Positions 8,325-16,675 of a stretch of DNA of 42,269 nucleotides are shown here, piece by piece. Under the pieces are notes generated by a model. It did no database searches and had not been told where the DNA came from. It saw only the letters and a program-made list of their open reading frames with translations. The translations under genes were made by a program, and so were the position numbers. Location: contig CAWIJO010000026.1 of the NCBI GenBank assembly GCA_963836355.1, positions 1 to 42,269 of the forward strand. Reading direction: 5' to 3'. Each line of letters starts with the position of its first letter. The first letter of the stretch is position 1. Origin of the DNA: Palsa-506 sp963836355 (GTDB taxonomy: Bacteria; Actinomycetota; Actinomycetes; Streptosporangiales; Streptosporangiaceae).

Positions 8325-8969
8325 GTGTCGCAAGTCCGGGTGCACAACTTCTCGGTGTCGCTGGATGGGTTCGGCACCGGCGCGGGGCAGAGCCTGGATG
8401 CCCCGTTTGGGCATGCGGGAACCCGGCTGCACGAGTGGTTCTTCCCGACTCGTACCTTCCGCGCCATGCAGGGCCAGCCCGGCGGCAGCACCGGCATCGA
8501 CGACGCTTTCGCCAGCGCCTGGGCCCCGGGCATCGGCGCTGAGATCATGGGGCGGGGCAAGTTCGGCCCGCACCATGGCCCCTGGCCGGACCAGGAGTGG
8601 AACGGATGGTGGGGAGACAACCCGCCGTTCCACACCCCGGTCTTTGTTCTCACCCGCCATCCCCGGCCCGCCGTCCAGATGAACGGCGGTACCACGTTTG
8701 ACTTCCTCGACGCCAGCCCCGCTCAGGCGCTTGTGCAGGCGCGCCAGGCTGCCGCGGGCGGGGATGTCCGCATCGGCGGCGGCCCGTCCACCATCCGCGA
8801 ATTCCTGGCCGCCGGCCTGATCGACTACGCGCACATTGTCGTGGTGCCGATCGTGCTGGGCCGCGGGGAACGGCTCTGGGACGGTCTGGAGGGGCTCGAA
8901 GAACGTTTCCAGATTGAGGCCGTGAACAGCCCCAGCGGCGTCACCCACGTCACCCTCAGCCGCCGGTAA
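8325..8969 (+). CDS. Dihydrofolate reductase / RibD C-terminal family protein
   Basis: A 214-residue single-domain protein. GTG 8325 is preceded by AGGAGGT at 8314-8320, a strong ribosome site that decides the start over upstream in-frame ATGs. Motifs include VHNFSVSLDGFGTG at the N-terminus, FVLTRHPRPAVQMNGGTTF, GGDVRIGGGPSTIREFLAAGLIDYAHIVVVPIVLGRGERLW (the RibD C-terminal NADPH-binding fold) and VTHVTLSRR at the end. The family uses NADPH to reduce small pteridine or related substrates; the substrate of this group is not known. It stands between non-coding stretches of about 360 and 570 bp, so it is probably monocistronic. Confidence 0.88.
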   Translation: MSQVRVHNFSVSLDGFGTGAGQSLDAPFGHAGTRLHEWFFPTRTFRAMQGQPGGSTGIDDAFASAWAPGIGAEIMGRGKFGPHHGPWPDQEWNGWWGDNPPFHTPVFVLTRHPRPAVQMNGGTTFDFLDASPAQALVQARQAAAGGDVRIGGGPSTIREFLAAGLIDYAHIVVVPIVLGRGERLWDGLEGLEERFQIEAVNSPSGVTHVTLSRR

Positions 8970-9535
8970 CGGCCGGCAGCATGGCAGGGCAGGAGGCAGG
9001 GCGCCGGCCAAAGCCGTTCAGCACCTCATGATCGTTTGCAGTGGGCGATCTGGGCGGCGGCGTGAAAGCGCAGGGCAGCGGCGATGCTGGCATGGGCGGC
9101 CAAGCGCAAGCTTGCCAAACTAGCAAGGCTTGTTTGCCCCCCGCCGCCAGCCGAACAGCTGTTCGTGCGCGGTAACGACAGTCACTCTGGCGATCCAGGT
9201 TGCCGCCCAGATCGAAGGCGGTTCCGGATCTCCGCGCATGCTGCGCAGCCTCATTCCCGGGGCCTCTATCCGGTTCGTTCGCGTGCGTTCTTATGATCGG
9301 CCCGACCGCTCAATCGTGACGGTTCTGCTCGACACGTCGATGTGAACTCTCGCTCGCGAGAGCGGGAGGTGCGCTACCCACCAAGGGCGATCGAGCCCAA
9401 GCATCGTGATCAGCGAACCGTTCACCGAGTCGCTCGGAAAGTCATTCGAGACGCTGGCTCGTCAGAGCGTCAGCCAAGCGAACCACGATCTGGCCGGGCG
9501 CGGTTCAGCCGAACTGAACCACCAGAGCCTTCGTC
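8970..9535. other. Gap without a recognised gene
   Basis: Open frames here have no recognisable motif or convincing ribosome site. A palindromic CTCGCGAG (9352-9359) and an imperfect inverted pair around 9109-9143 are the only structures noticed. Confidence 0.4.
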
Positions 9536-10354
9536 CTAGTCCTGGGCAGCGAGTAGCAGCGTAGCGAGCGGCTCGAGGGTGGCCATGAGCTCATCGAGCT
9601 CGTCCGGCTCGAGGCTCTCGTAGGGCCTCGCCGCGAGGTCGTCGGTGAGCGCCTCGACCCGCTGTTTGACGGCGCGACCCGGTTCGCTCAGCCAACCGTC
9701 ATCCCCGATCAGGCCGCGATCGCGCATCCCGTCGATCACGGCGGCGAGCTGCGCTGCCGGGAGGTGATGGATGCGTCCGAACTTCTCCGCCGGCATGCCC
9801 ATGTCGAGGGCGAAGAGGACGTGAGCCTCAAGGCCGCCGACACCCTCGATCATCAGGGCCGCGATGTGCCCGTCGCCACGGTGCTCGCGCAGCAAGGAGC
9901 CTGCATGAAAGAAACGGGCCACCACGTCGTCGGGGATCGGGATCGCGCGCAGCGCGGCGTACATGGCCCGGCCCTCGAACGGGGCGCTGGTCGCCGCCTT
10001 CATCAACAGTTCGGCGGCGCGGGCGAAGGCGGGAGTGCCGACGCGATCGCCGAGGATTCGCCGCAGCGCCTTCACGCAGCCCGTCTGACGAGCGGCGATC
10101 GCCGCTTCAGGCGTGGTGGTGCGCCACACCTCCGGAATGTGGCGAGCCACCTCGCCGGGAGCGAAGTTGTAGAACAGCGCGTCCACCACCTCCGCCGCGG
10201 CGAGCCCCAAGGGCGCCGCCCGTCCGGCGAAGTAGGTGTCCCAGTAGTTGGTGAACCCCAGGGCGAACATCGCCTCGTTGGGTTCGTCGGCTGAGTAAGG
10301 GATGACACCAATCGGCTCGACGAGCTCGAACATCCGGCGAGCCATCGAATTCAT
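9536..10354 (-). CDS. SCO6745-family protein
   Basis: A 272-residue all-helical protein. ATG 10354 on the minus strand follows AGGAGG with 10-nt spacing. It opens ARRMFELVEPIGVIPYSADEP and contains FALGFTNYWDTYFAGRAAPLG, FYNFAPGEVARHIPEVW, AARPYESLEPDELDELMATL and a central HHLPAAQLAAVIDGMRDRGLI that resembles a winged-helix tail. This pattern matches what I know as the SCO6745 family (Streptomyces); members have no established function, and a MarR-like DNA-binding tail has been suggested by fold. The neighbours give no clue to function. Confidence 0.8.
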   Translation of the reverse strand: MNSMARRMFELVEPIGVIPYSADEPNEAMFALGFTNYWDTYFAGRAAPLGLAAAEVVDALFYNFAPGEVARHIPEVWRTTTPEAAIAARQTGCVKALRRILGDRVGTPAFARAAELLMKAATSAPFEGRAMYAALRAIPIPDDVVARFFHAGSLLREHRGDGHIAALMIEGVGGLEAHVLFALDMGMPAEKFGRIHHLPAAQLAAVIDGMRDRGLIGDDGWLSEPGRAVKQRVEALTDDLAARPYESLEPDELDELMATLEPLATLLLAAQD

Positions 10355-11066
10355 CGTCTACTCCTCCTGCTGCAGGCCCGGCGCCCCTTGCGGGCACTCA
10401 CGATCACTTGGACGACTGCGCGCCGCCAAACTCATCGCACAACGACGCCTGACGGTTCACCTGAAGGTCGCTGTTAAGAGGTGACGCCGAGCAGCGTCTA
10501 ACCCCGCTGCGGCGGGCACTCTTGGCGAAGTCATGTTGTGACCTGGCTTGAACGAGGAGGCATGTGCGAGTCCGGTAGGTGCTGGATGCCTTTGGTTCCG
10601 GCCCCAACCGGCTTCCTGGCCCGGCCGCAGTCAGTTCCGCTAGCAGTTCGCAGCCCGGCTGGAGCCCGTGGCTGCTGCGGTACCAGACGCCCAGAGTCCC
10701 CAAACCTGCGCGATATCACGAGCTAGACCGCCTGCCTTGCCCGCTGCGCAGATCGGCGGGTCGGCGCGCGTTCTCCTGGAACATCTCGATCACTCAGTGT
10801 GATGCGGTCTGTCAGCTGGCGGGGTATCCGGCCGGTCATGGACGGTCCCGGCCTGCCCTGAACGGCAGGGCGCGCGCACGCTTCGGCGGCGTGCACCTCT
10901 CCGTTCATGGCCGCCTGGCATGCCTGTGACCTGGCAAAATAGGGCAGCGCTAAGCCGCCGAAGGCACCTTCCGACGCTCAGAACTGAGACCACAAATGAG
11001 ACCGGCGGAAACTCGGAGCGCCTGGCGGTCGGCGGCGATAAACAGTGTTTTTGCAGGTCAAAGTGG
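10355..11066. other. Gap of 0.7 kb without a convincing gene
   Basis: The best candidate is a short frame from ATG 10562 behind GAGGAGG, but the spacing is only about 2 nt and the product has no recognisable motif. The stretch next to 11060 precedes the tRNA 3' end. Confidence 0.4.
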
Positions 11067-11151
11067 CGGAGGATAGGAGATTCGAACTCCTGAGGGGTTT
11101 CCCCCAACACGCTTTCCAAGCGTGCGCCCTAGGCCACTAGGCGAATCCTCC
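11067..11151 (-). tRNA. tRNA-Ser (anticodon GGA)
   Basis: On the minus strand the acceptor stem GGAGGAT pairs with ATCCTCC, with discriminator G and no encoded CCA. The anticodon arm ACGCTTGGAAAGCGT shows GGA, reading UCC and UCU. A long variable arm (TGGGGGAAACCCC) marks a class II serine tRNA, and the T-arm has GTTCGAATC. It sits beside the SRP RNA and dnaX, a common actinobacterial neighbourhood. Confidence 0.96.
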
Positions 11152-11255
11152 GTCGGCCAGCCTACCGACTTTCCGGCCGGCCGCGACGCCCTGCCCGCGA
11201 TGGCGGCGCCATGCCCGGATCGGGGACAACGGGCCCCGGCGGCTGGCTAGACTGG

Positions 11256-11354
11256 GCGGCAGACCCCTCGCACGGCGTTTATCCCGCCAACTCCCCCAGG
11301 GCCGGAAGGCAGCAAGGGTACGCGGGCTCTGGCGGGTGTGCGGGGGGTCCCTTC
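11256..11354 (+). ncRNA. ffs: Signal recognition particle RNA (4.5S type)
   Basis: The core hairpin contains GGCCGGAAGGCAGCAAGGGTA, that is the GGAA tetraloop and the asymmetric internal loop bound by Ffh. The ends close through GACCCCTCGCAC with GTGCGGGGGGTC (one G-U pair). This RNA joins Ffh to target membrane proteins to the translocon. The ends are approximate. Confidence 0.93.
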
Positions 11355-11375
11355 CGTCCTGGTAAGGATGAGGTC

Positions 11376-13424
11376 ATGGCAGCCGACGTGCCCAGTCCCG
11401 CTCCGGTGGACCCAGCGCAGCCAGGGGCTCCCGGAATCCGGCTGGCGCTGTACCGGAAGTACCGGCCGGCCACGTTTGCCGAGCTCAAGGGGCAGGATCA
11501 CGTTACCGAGCCGCTGCGGCAGGCGCTGCGCAGCGGCCGGGTGAACCATGCCTACCTTTTCAGCGGCCCGCGCGGCTGCGGCAAGACCTCCAGCGCCAGG
11601 ATCCTGGCGCGCTCGCTGAACTGCGAGCAGGGCCCGACCCCCGATCCGTGCGGCAAGTGCGCATCCTGCATAGCGCTGGCCCCGTCCGGCCCGGGCAGCA
11701 TCGACGTGATCGAGATCGACGCGGCCTCGCACGGCGGCGTGGATGACGCCAGGGACCTGCGGGAGCGTGCCTTCTACGCCCCGGTCTCCGCCCGTTTCAA
11801 GATCTACATCATCGACGAGGCGCACATGGTGACCGGCGGCGGCTTCAACGCCCTGCTCAAGCTGGTCGAGGAGCCGCCGCCGCACCTGAAGTTCGTCTTC
11901 GCCACGACCGAGCCGGAGAAGGTCATCCCGACCATCAGGTCACGGACCCATCACTACCCGTTCCGGCTGGTGCCGCCCGGCGTGCTGCGGGAATTGCTGG
12001 CGGAGGTACTCGCCAGCGAGGGCGTCGGGTACGAGCCTGCCGTGCTGCCGGTCGTTGTCCGGGCCGGGGCAGGCTCGGCCCGTGACTCGCTTTCCATCCT
12101 CGACCAGTTGCTCGCGGGCTCCGGCCCGGAAGGGCTCACCTACGAGCGGGCGATAGCGCTGCTCGGCCATACCGATGCCGGCCTGCTCGATGAGGTCACC
12201 GACGCGTTCGCGGCAGGCGACGGCGCGGCCATCTTCCACGCGGTGGACCGCGTAATCGAGGGCGGCCACGAGCCGCGCCGGTTCGCCGCCGACCTGCTGG
12301 ACCGGCTGCGCGACCTGATCGTGCTCGCTGCCGTCCCGGACGCCGGCCAGACCGGGCTGCTCGACGCCCCGGCCGACCGGGTTGAGCGGATGCGTAATCA
12401 GGCGGCAGAGTTCGGCCAGGCCCGGCTGGCCAGGGCAGCGGAGGTGATCAACGCGGGCCTGGTGGAGATGCGCGGCGCGACGTCGCCGAGGCTCCTGCTC
12501 GAGCTCATGTGCGCCCAGGTGCTGCTGCCGGGCGCAGCGACGGGCGAGCGGGCGATGATGGCGCGGCTGGAGGCGCTTGAGCACAAGCTCGCGACCGGGA
12601 GCGCGCCTGGAGCGGCCGGCCGCGGCCAGCCCCCGGCGGGCGGTCGGCCCGAAGCGCCGGCCGAAGGTAACCCGCCGGCTACCCGAGGCGGCCCGGCGGC
12701 GGGCGGCCCGGCGGCGGGCGGCCAGCCCGCCGGGGATGAGCCCAGTGCCGCAGCCGCCAGGACCGGGCCCAGCAGGCCGGCCCAGCGCGGCTCGCAGCAC
12801 GAGCCGGCCGACCAGCCCGTTACCGAAGGCGCAAAGGCAGCCGAGGGGCCGGCCGAGGCACGGAATCGATCGCCGATCGCTGGCCGGAGATCCTCGAAGC
12901 GGTCAAGCGGGAGCGCAAGGTCGCCTGGATCCTGCTCGGCAACGCGACCGTCGACTCGGTCAGCGACGGCGTCCTGACCCTGCGGTTCGCCAGGGAAGGC
13001 GAGGCGAAGGGCTTCACCGGCAGCGGCTGCGACCAGGATCTCGCCCGGGTGCTGCAGGCCATGCTCGGCACTGTGGTGCAGATCAGGACCGCTGCCGGGC
13101 CAGGCAGCCCGGGCGGCCAGGCCGGATCGGGTGGCTATTCCGGACCGGGCGGCGACCCTGGGCCGGGCGGGCACCCCGGGCCGGGCGGCTGGCCTGACCG
13201 CGGCGGGCAGCCAGGCGAGCAGGCGGCAGACAGGCCTGGCCCCCGGCCATGCCGAGCCGCCCCGATGGCAGCAGCCCTCCCGGCCAGCGGACGACTTCCC
13301 CGAGGATCCAGGACCGTATGACGGCACGCCGGCCGGGCCGGGCAGCGGCAGTGACTCGCTGACCGGCATGGACCTCATCGAGCGCGAGCTAGGCGGCAAG
13401 GTCATCGAGGAACTCGGCGGCTAG
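11376..13424 (+). CDS. dnaX: DNA polymerase III subunits gamma/tau, with two apparent frameshifts
   Basis: DnaX is the clamp-loader ATPase of the replisome. From ATG 11376: RLALYRKYRPATFAEL, Walker A GPRGCGKTS (residues 64-72), four zinc-binding Cys (83, 92, 95, 98), IIDEAHM (Walker B), FATTEPEKV, the SRTHHYPFRL segment and the arginine/sensor-2 helix GSARDSLSILDQLL. A Gly/Pro/Ala linker follows. The first frame stops at 12977 (533 residues). The tau tail continues in another frame (DRWPEILEAVKRERKVAWILL, LTLRFAREGEAKGF) after a one-base loss near 12860. It returns to the first frame after an extra C in CCCCC at 13239-13243 and ends LIERELGGKVIEELGG. A working gene is expected; sequence error is the simplest reading. 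Confidence 0.88.
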
Positions 13425-13580
13425 CCAATCCAGCCGCCGGCCCAGCCGCGGCCCGCCGACCGGAGGTGCGATTCTGTCGCTGGGCCCTGGCAGGCTTAGG
13501 CTCGGAGACGACAGGCGGTTGCCATGGCGCTACCCGGCGCGCGGTAATCCGCAGGCCCGCCGCGAAGGCGATGACAGCAG

Positions 13581-14045
13581 ATGGGGAGCAACGTGGATCC
13601 TGGCGGTCAGCTGGACATGCAGCAACTGCTTGCCGCGGCGCAGCAGATGCAGGAACAGCTCCTGAACGCGCAGGAGGAACTGGCCGACGCGGAGGTGGAA
13701 GGCTCGGCAGGCGGCGGTCTGGTGACGGCCGTCGTCAACGGGCAGGGCGAGCTGGTGGACCTCAGCATCGACGCTGCCGCCATCGACCCGGCCAATCCGG
13801 AGGAGTCCGCGCAGACGGTGGCTGATCTCGTGCTTGCCGCCGTCCGCGATGCGAACCGCGCCGCCGGGGAACTACAGCAGCAGATGATGGGGCCGTTCGC
13901 GGCCGGCTTCGGCGGCGCACCAGGCGGCGATGAGCCAGGCGCCGAGTCCGGCCTGCCCGGCATCCCTGGCATCCCCGGCTTCCCTGGCCTGCCCGGGCCG
14001 GGCTCAGGTTCCGGGCCGGGCTCAGGTTCCGCGGGCGGGCCCTGA
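13581..14045 (+). CDS. YbaB/EbfC nucleoid-associated DNA-binding protein
   Basis: A 154-residue protein of the YbaB fold: an N-terminal helix MQQLLAAAQQMQEQLLNAQEEL, strands VEGSAGGGLVTAVVNGQGELVDLSID, and a C-terminal helix TVADLVLAAVRDANRAAGEL. Dimers bind DNA without strict sequence demand, and the gene is classically paired with recR, as here (recR starts 1 nt after this stop). Unusually, after residue 115 the tail is a Gly-Xaa-Pro series (GLPGIPGIPGFPGLPGPG) followed by Gly-Ser repeats. ATG 13581 is used; GTG 13593 behind GGGGAG is an alternative start nearer the family norm. Confidence 0.9.
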   Translation: MGSNVDPGGQLDMQQLLAAAQQMQEQLLNAQEELADAEVEGSAGGGLVTAVVNGQGELVDLSIDAAAIDPANPEESAQTVADLVLAAVRDANRAAGELQQQMMGPFAAGFGGAPGGDEPGAESGLPGIPGIPGFPGLPGPGSGSGPGSGSAGGP

Positions 14046-14046
14046 C

Positions 14047-14646
14047 GTGTACGAAGGTGTTGTCCAGAGTCTCATCGACGAACTCGGCCTGCTTCCCGGC
14101 GTCGGCCCGAAGGGCGCGCAGCGGATCGCGTTCCACCTGCTGACGGCCGACCCGGCGGACGTGCGACGCCTCTCAGCCGTGCTGCTCGAGGTTATCGAGC
14201 GGGTGAAGTTCTGCCGCATCTGCGCCAACGTGGCCGAGGATGACGAGTGCCGCATCTGCCGGGACCAGCGGCGCGATCTGTCGGTGATCTGCGTGGTCGA
14301 AGAGCCGAAGGACGTCGCGGCGATTGAGAAGATCCGCGAGTTCCGTGGCCGCTACCATGTCCTCGGCGGCGCGATCAGCCCTATCGACGGGGTCGGCCCG
14401 GAAGATCTGCGGATCAAGGAGCTGATGACGCGGCTGGCCGACGGCACCATCACCGAGCTGATCCTCGCCACCGACCCAAACTTGGAAGGCGAGGCTACCG
14501 CAACGTATCTGGCCCGGCTGGTTAAGCCACTCGGGATCCGGGTGACCAGGCCCGCTAGCGGCCTGCCAGTCGGCGGCGAACTCGAGTATGCCGACGAGGT
14601 CACCCTTGGACGCGCATTCGAAGGACGGAGGCTGATCGATGTCTAG
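14047..14646 (+). CDS. recR: Recombination mediator RecR
   Basis: A 199-residue protein of standard length. It has a helix-hairpin-helix (LGLLPGVGPKGAQRIAFHLL), a zinc finger with Cys56, 59, 68 and 71 (FCRIC, ECRIC), and a Toprim domain (LSVICVVEEPKDVAAIE, YHVLGGAISPIDGVGPEDL, ELILATDPNLEGEATATYLARL). The C-terminus is VGGELEYADEVTLGRAFEGRR. With RecO and RecF it loads RecA on gapped single-stranded DNA. GTG 14047 is chosen because it lies 1 nt after the ybaB stop, gives family length and implies translational coupling. Confidence 0.95.
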   Translation: MYEGVVQSLIDELGLLPGVGPKGAQRIAFHLLTADPADVRRLSAVLLEVIERVKFCRICANVAEDDECRICRDQRRDLSVICVVEEPKDVAAIEKIREFRGRYHVLGGAISPIDGVGPEDLRIKELMTRLADGTITELILATDPNLEGEATATYLARLVKPLGIRVTRPASGLPVGGELEYADEVTLGRAFEGRRLIDV

Positions 14647-14685
14647 GGCACCGGACCCGGAACTTCCGCACGGGCGGAGCGGGTC

Positions 14686-15256
14686 ATGGTGAGCGCCGGC
14701 GAGGACCGGGACACGGCTGCCAGGCCAGGCGAGGACTGGCGCCCGCTCGCGAACCAGATCGCCAGGAACGCCCAGGACTACCTGGACGGGATGGCTGCGC
14801 TTGCCCGGGGCGAAGGTGGCGAGGAGACCGTCCCGCTGCTGCTGCTCGAGGTGGCCCAGATCATGCTGGCCGGGGCAAAGCTCGGTGCCAGCAAGGACGT
14901 CATCCTGCCCGGCAACTGGGAGCCCGACGTCGGCGCCGACCCAGAATCTGGACCTGCTCCGCACCGGCCTGGCGGCCAGGCTGCTTAGCTGCGACGAGTA
15001 TGCCGAGCTCTTTGATCCCTACGCGGACACCCGGGCAACTCCGTTCCGGCTGTCCGATGATCTGGCCGCAGTCGCCGCCGACCTTATTCACGGGCTGAAG
15101 CACTACCAGGTTGGTCGCTCCTCCGAGGCGCTGTGGTGGTGGCAGTACTCGTACGTCAACCACTGGGGCCTGCATGGTGGCGCGGCCATGCGGGCGCTGC
15201 ATGCGGTCGTCGCGCATGCCCGGCTGGACGTGGCGGAGGAGAGCACCGCAGGCTGA
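14686..15256 (+). CDS. DUF5063 domain protein, one apparent frameshift
   Basis: ATG 14686 follows GGGCGGAG. The first frame carries WRPLANQIARNAQDYLDGM, TVPLLLLEVAQIMLAGAKLGA and ILPGNWEPDVGADP. An extra base near 14945 shifts the frame, and the family sequence goes on as NLDLLRTGLAARLL, DEYAELFDPY, FRLSDDLAAVAADLIHGLKHYQ and SEALWWWQYSYVNHWG to the stop at 15256. DUF5063 genes regularly sit between recR and lysC in actinomycetes; their function is unknown. Only the single indel makes it look broken, so it may be intact in the genome. Confidence 0.75.
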
Positions 15257-15297
15257 CCGCGGCGCCACCGCAGTTGACCGCGGCGCCACCGGGGCTG
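15256..15297. repeat. Two tandem 21-bp copies
   Basis: TGACCGCGGCGCCACCG occurs twice in direct succession right after the DUF5063 stop, with a third degenerate TGACTGCCG. It may be a slippage product; no function is proposed. Confidence 0.5.
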
Positions 15298-15394
15298 ACT
15301 GCCGCTGCATCGCGTCCGGTGCTCGGCAAGCCGCCCGCTGGATAGACTCGGCGGGACGTCCTGCCAGCAGCCGGAATTGAAGGAGCGGCGACCT

Positions 15395-16675
15395 GTGGCC
15401 CTGGTCGTACAGAAGTACGGTGGATCCTCGGTAGCCGACGCCGACGGCATCAAGCGCGTAGCCCAGCGCATCGTCGTGGCGCGGAAAGCCGGCGACTCGG
15501 TGGTAGTGGTGGTGTCGGCCATGGGCGACACCACCGACGAACTGCGTGACCTGGCCAATCAGGTGAGCCCGCTGCCGCCCGGCCGCGAGCTCGACATGCT
15601 GCTGACCGCCGGGGAGCGGATATCGATGGCGCTGCTTGCCATGGCCATCGCCAATCTCGGCCTGGAGGGCCGTTCCTTCACCGGCTCGCAGGCCGGCGTG
15701 ATCACCGACTCGGCGCACGGCAACGCCCGGATCATCGACGTGACGCCGGGCCGGATCCAGGCTGCGCTGGATGCTGGTGCCATCCCCATCGTGGCCGGCT
15801 TCCAGGGCGTATCGCAGGACACCAAGGACATCACGACGCTCGGCCGGGGAGCCTCTGACACCACGGCAGTTGCCCTCGCTGCGGCCCTCGACGCCGACGT
15901 GTGCGAGATCTACACCGACGTGGACGGCGTATTCACCGCTGACCCGCGCATCGTTCCCGGCGCCCGGCGCATCCCGCGGATCTCCTACGAGGAGATGCTG
16001 GAGATGGCCGCCAGCGGGGCGAAGGTCCTGATGCTGCGCTGCGTGGAGTATGCGCGGCGGTACAACATCCCGATCCACGTGCGGTCATCCTTCAGTAACC
16101 GGGACGGCACCTGGGTCGCCCGCATGCCACCGCAGGAGACGGAGAACAGCGAGATGGAGCAGGCGATCATTCGCGGCGTCGCGCATGACCGGAGCGAGGC
16201 GAAGATCACTGTCGTGGGCGTGCCGGACAAGGTCGGCGAGGCGGCCCGGATCTTCCGGGTCATCGCCGCGGCGGCAATCAATATCGACATGATCGTGCAG
16301 AACGTCTCGGCTGCCGCGACCGGGCGCACCGACATCTCGTTCACCCTGCCGCGCGAGGACGGCCAGGCGGCGATGACCTCGCTGCGGCAACTCCAGGACG
16401 AGGTGGGTTTCGACTCGCTGCTCTACAACGACAGGATCGGCAAGGTCTCGGTGATCGGGGCCGGCATGCGATCGCATCCCGGCGTCAGCGCCACTTTCTT
16501 CGGCGCGCTCGCCGAGGCCGGGGTGAACATCGAGATGATCTCCACCTCGGAGATCCGCATCTCGGTCGTGGTCGACGAGAACGACGTCAGCGTCGCGGTG
16601 CACGCCGCGCACGTGGCGTTCGACCTCGGGACCGGCCAGGAGGCGGCGGTCGTCTACGGCGGGACGGGCCGGTGA
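15395..16675 (+). CDS. lysC: Aspartate kinase
   Basis: The first enzyme of the aspartate pathway phosphorylates L-aspartate with ATP for lysine, threonine, methionine and diaminopimelate. GTG 15395 follows AAGGAG (15380-15385). This gives 426 residues: LVVQKYGGSSVAD (kinase start with Lys7), VVVVSAMGDTTDEL, TLGRGASDTTAVALAAAL, EIYTDVDGVFTADP. Two ACT domains follow (from ITVVGVPDKVGEAARIFR and VSVIGAGMRSHPGVSATFF to EIRISVVVDENDV), so feedback control by lysine and threonine is expected. It overlaps asd by 4 bp. An internal start at 16154 probably yields the separate beta subunit. Confidence 0.95.
   Translation: MALVVQKYGGSSVADADGIKRVAQRIVVARKAGDSVVVVVSAMGDTTDELRDLANQVSPLPPGRELDMLLTAGERISMALLAMAIANLGLEGRSFTGSQAGVITDSAHGNARIIDVTPGRIQAALDAGAIPIVAGFQGVSQDTKDITTLGRGASDTTAVALAAALDADVCEIYTDVDGVFTADPRIVPGARRIPRISYEEMLEMAASGAKVLMLRCVEYARRYNIPIHVRSSFSNRDGTWVARMPPQETENSEMEQAIIRGVAHDRSEAKITVVGVPDKVGEAARIFRVIAAAAINIDMIVQNVSAAATGRTDISFTLPREDGQAAMTSLRQLQDEVGFDSLLYNDRIGKVSVIGAGMRSHPGVSATFFGALAEAGVNIEMISTSEIRISVVVDENDVSVAVHAAHVAFDLGTGQEAAVVYGGTGR
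16154..16675 (+). CDS. Aspartate kinase beta subunit from internal start
   Basis: ATG 16154 lies in the lysC frame behind GGAGACGGAGAA. It starts MEQAIIRGVAHDRSEAKITV, the position at which the beta subunit starts in Corynebacterium glutamicum (MEEAVLTGVATDKSEAK from memory). The 173-residue product consists of the two ACT regulatory domains. The alpha2-beta2 arrangement is established for related enzymes; for this gene it is inference from the conserved site and ribosome sequence. Confidence 0.6.
   Translation: MEQAIIRGVAHDRSEAKITVVGVPDKVGEAARIFRVIAAAAINIDMIVQNVSAAATGRTDISFTLPREDGQAAMTSLRQLQDEVGFDSLLYNDRIGKVSVIGAGMRSHPGVSATFFGALAEAGVNIEMISTSEIRISVVVDENDVSVAVHAAHVAFDLGTGQEAAVVYGGTGR

Noticed and set aside
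10538..10726. Short plus-strand frame with GAGGAGG before ATG 10562
   Set aside because: Spacing too short, no recognisable motif, Pro/Arg/Cys composition typical of chance frames.
14900..16078. A 392-codon minus-strand frame opposite DUF5063 and lysC
   Set aside because: No motif, and both sense genes are clearly conserved.
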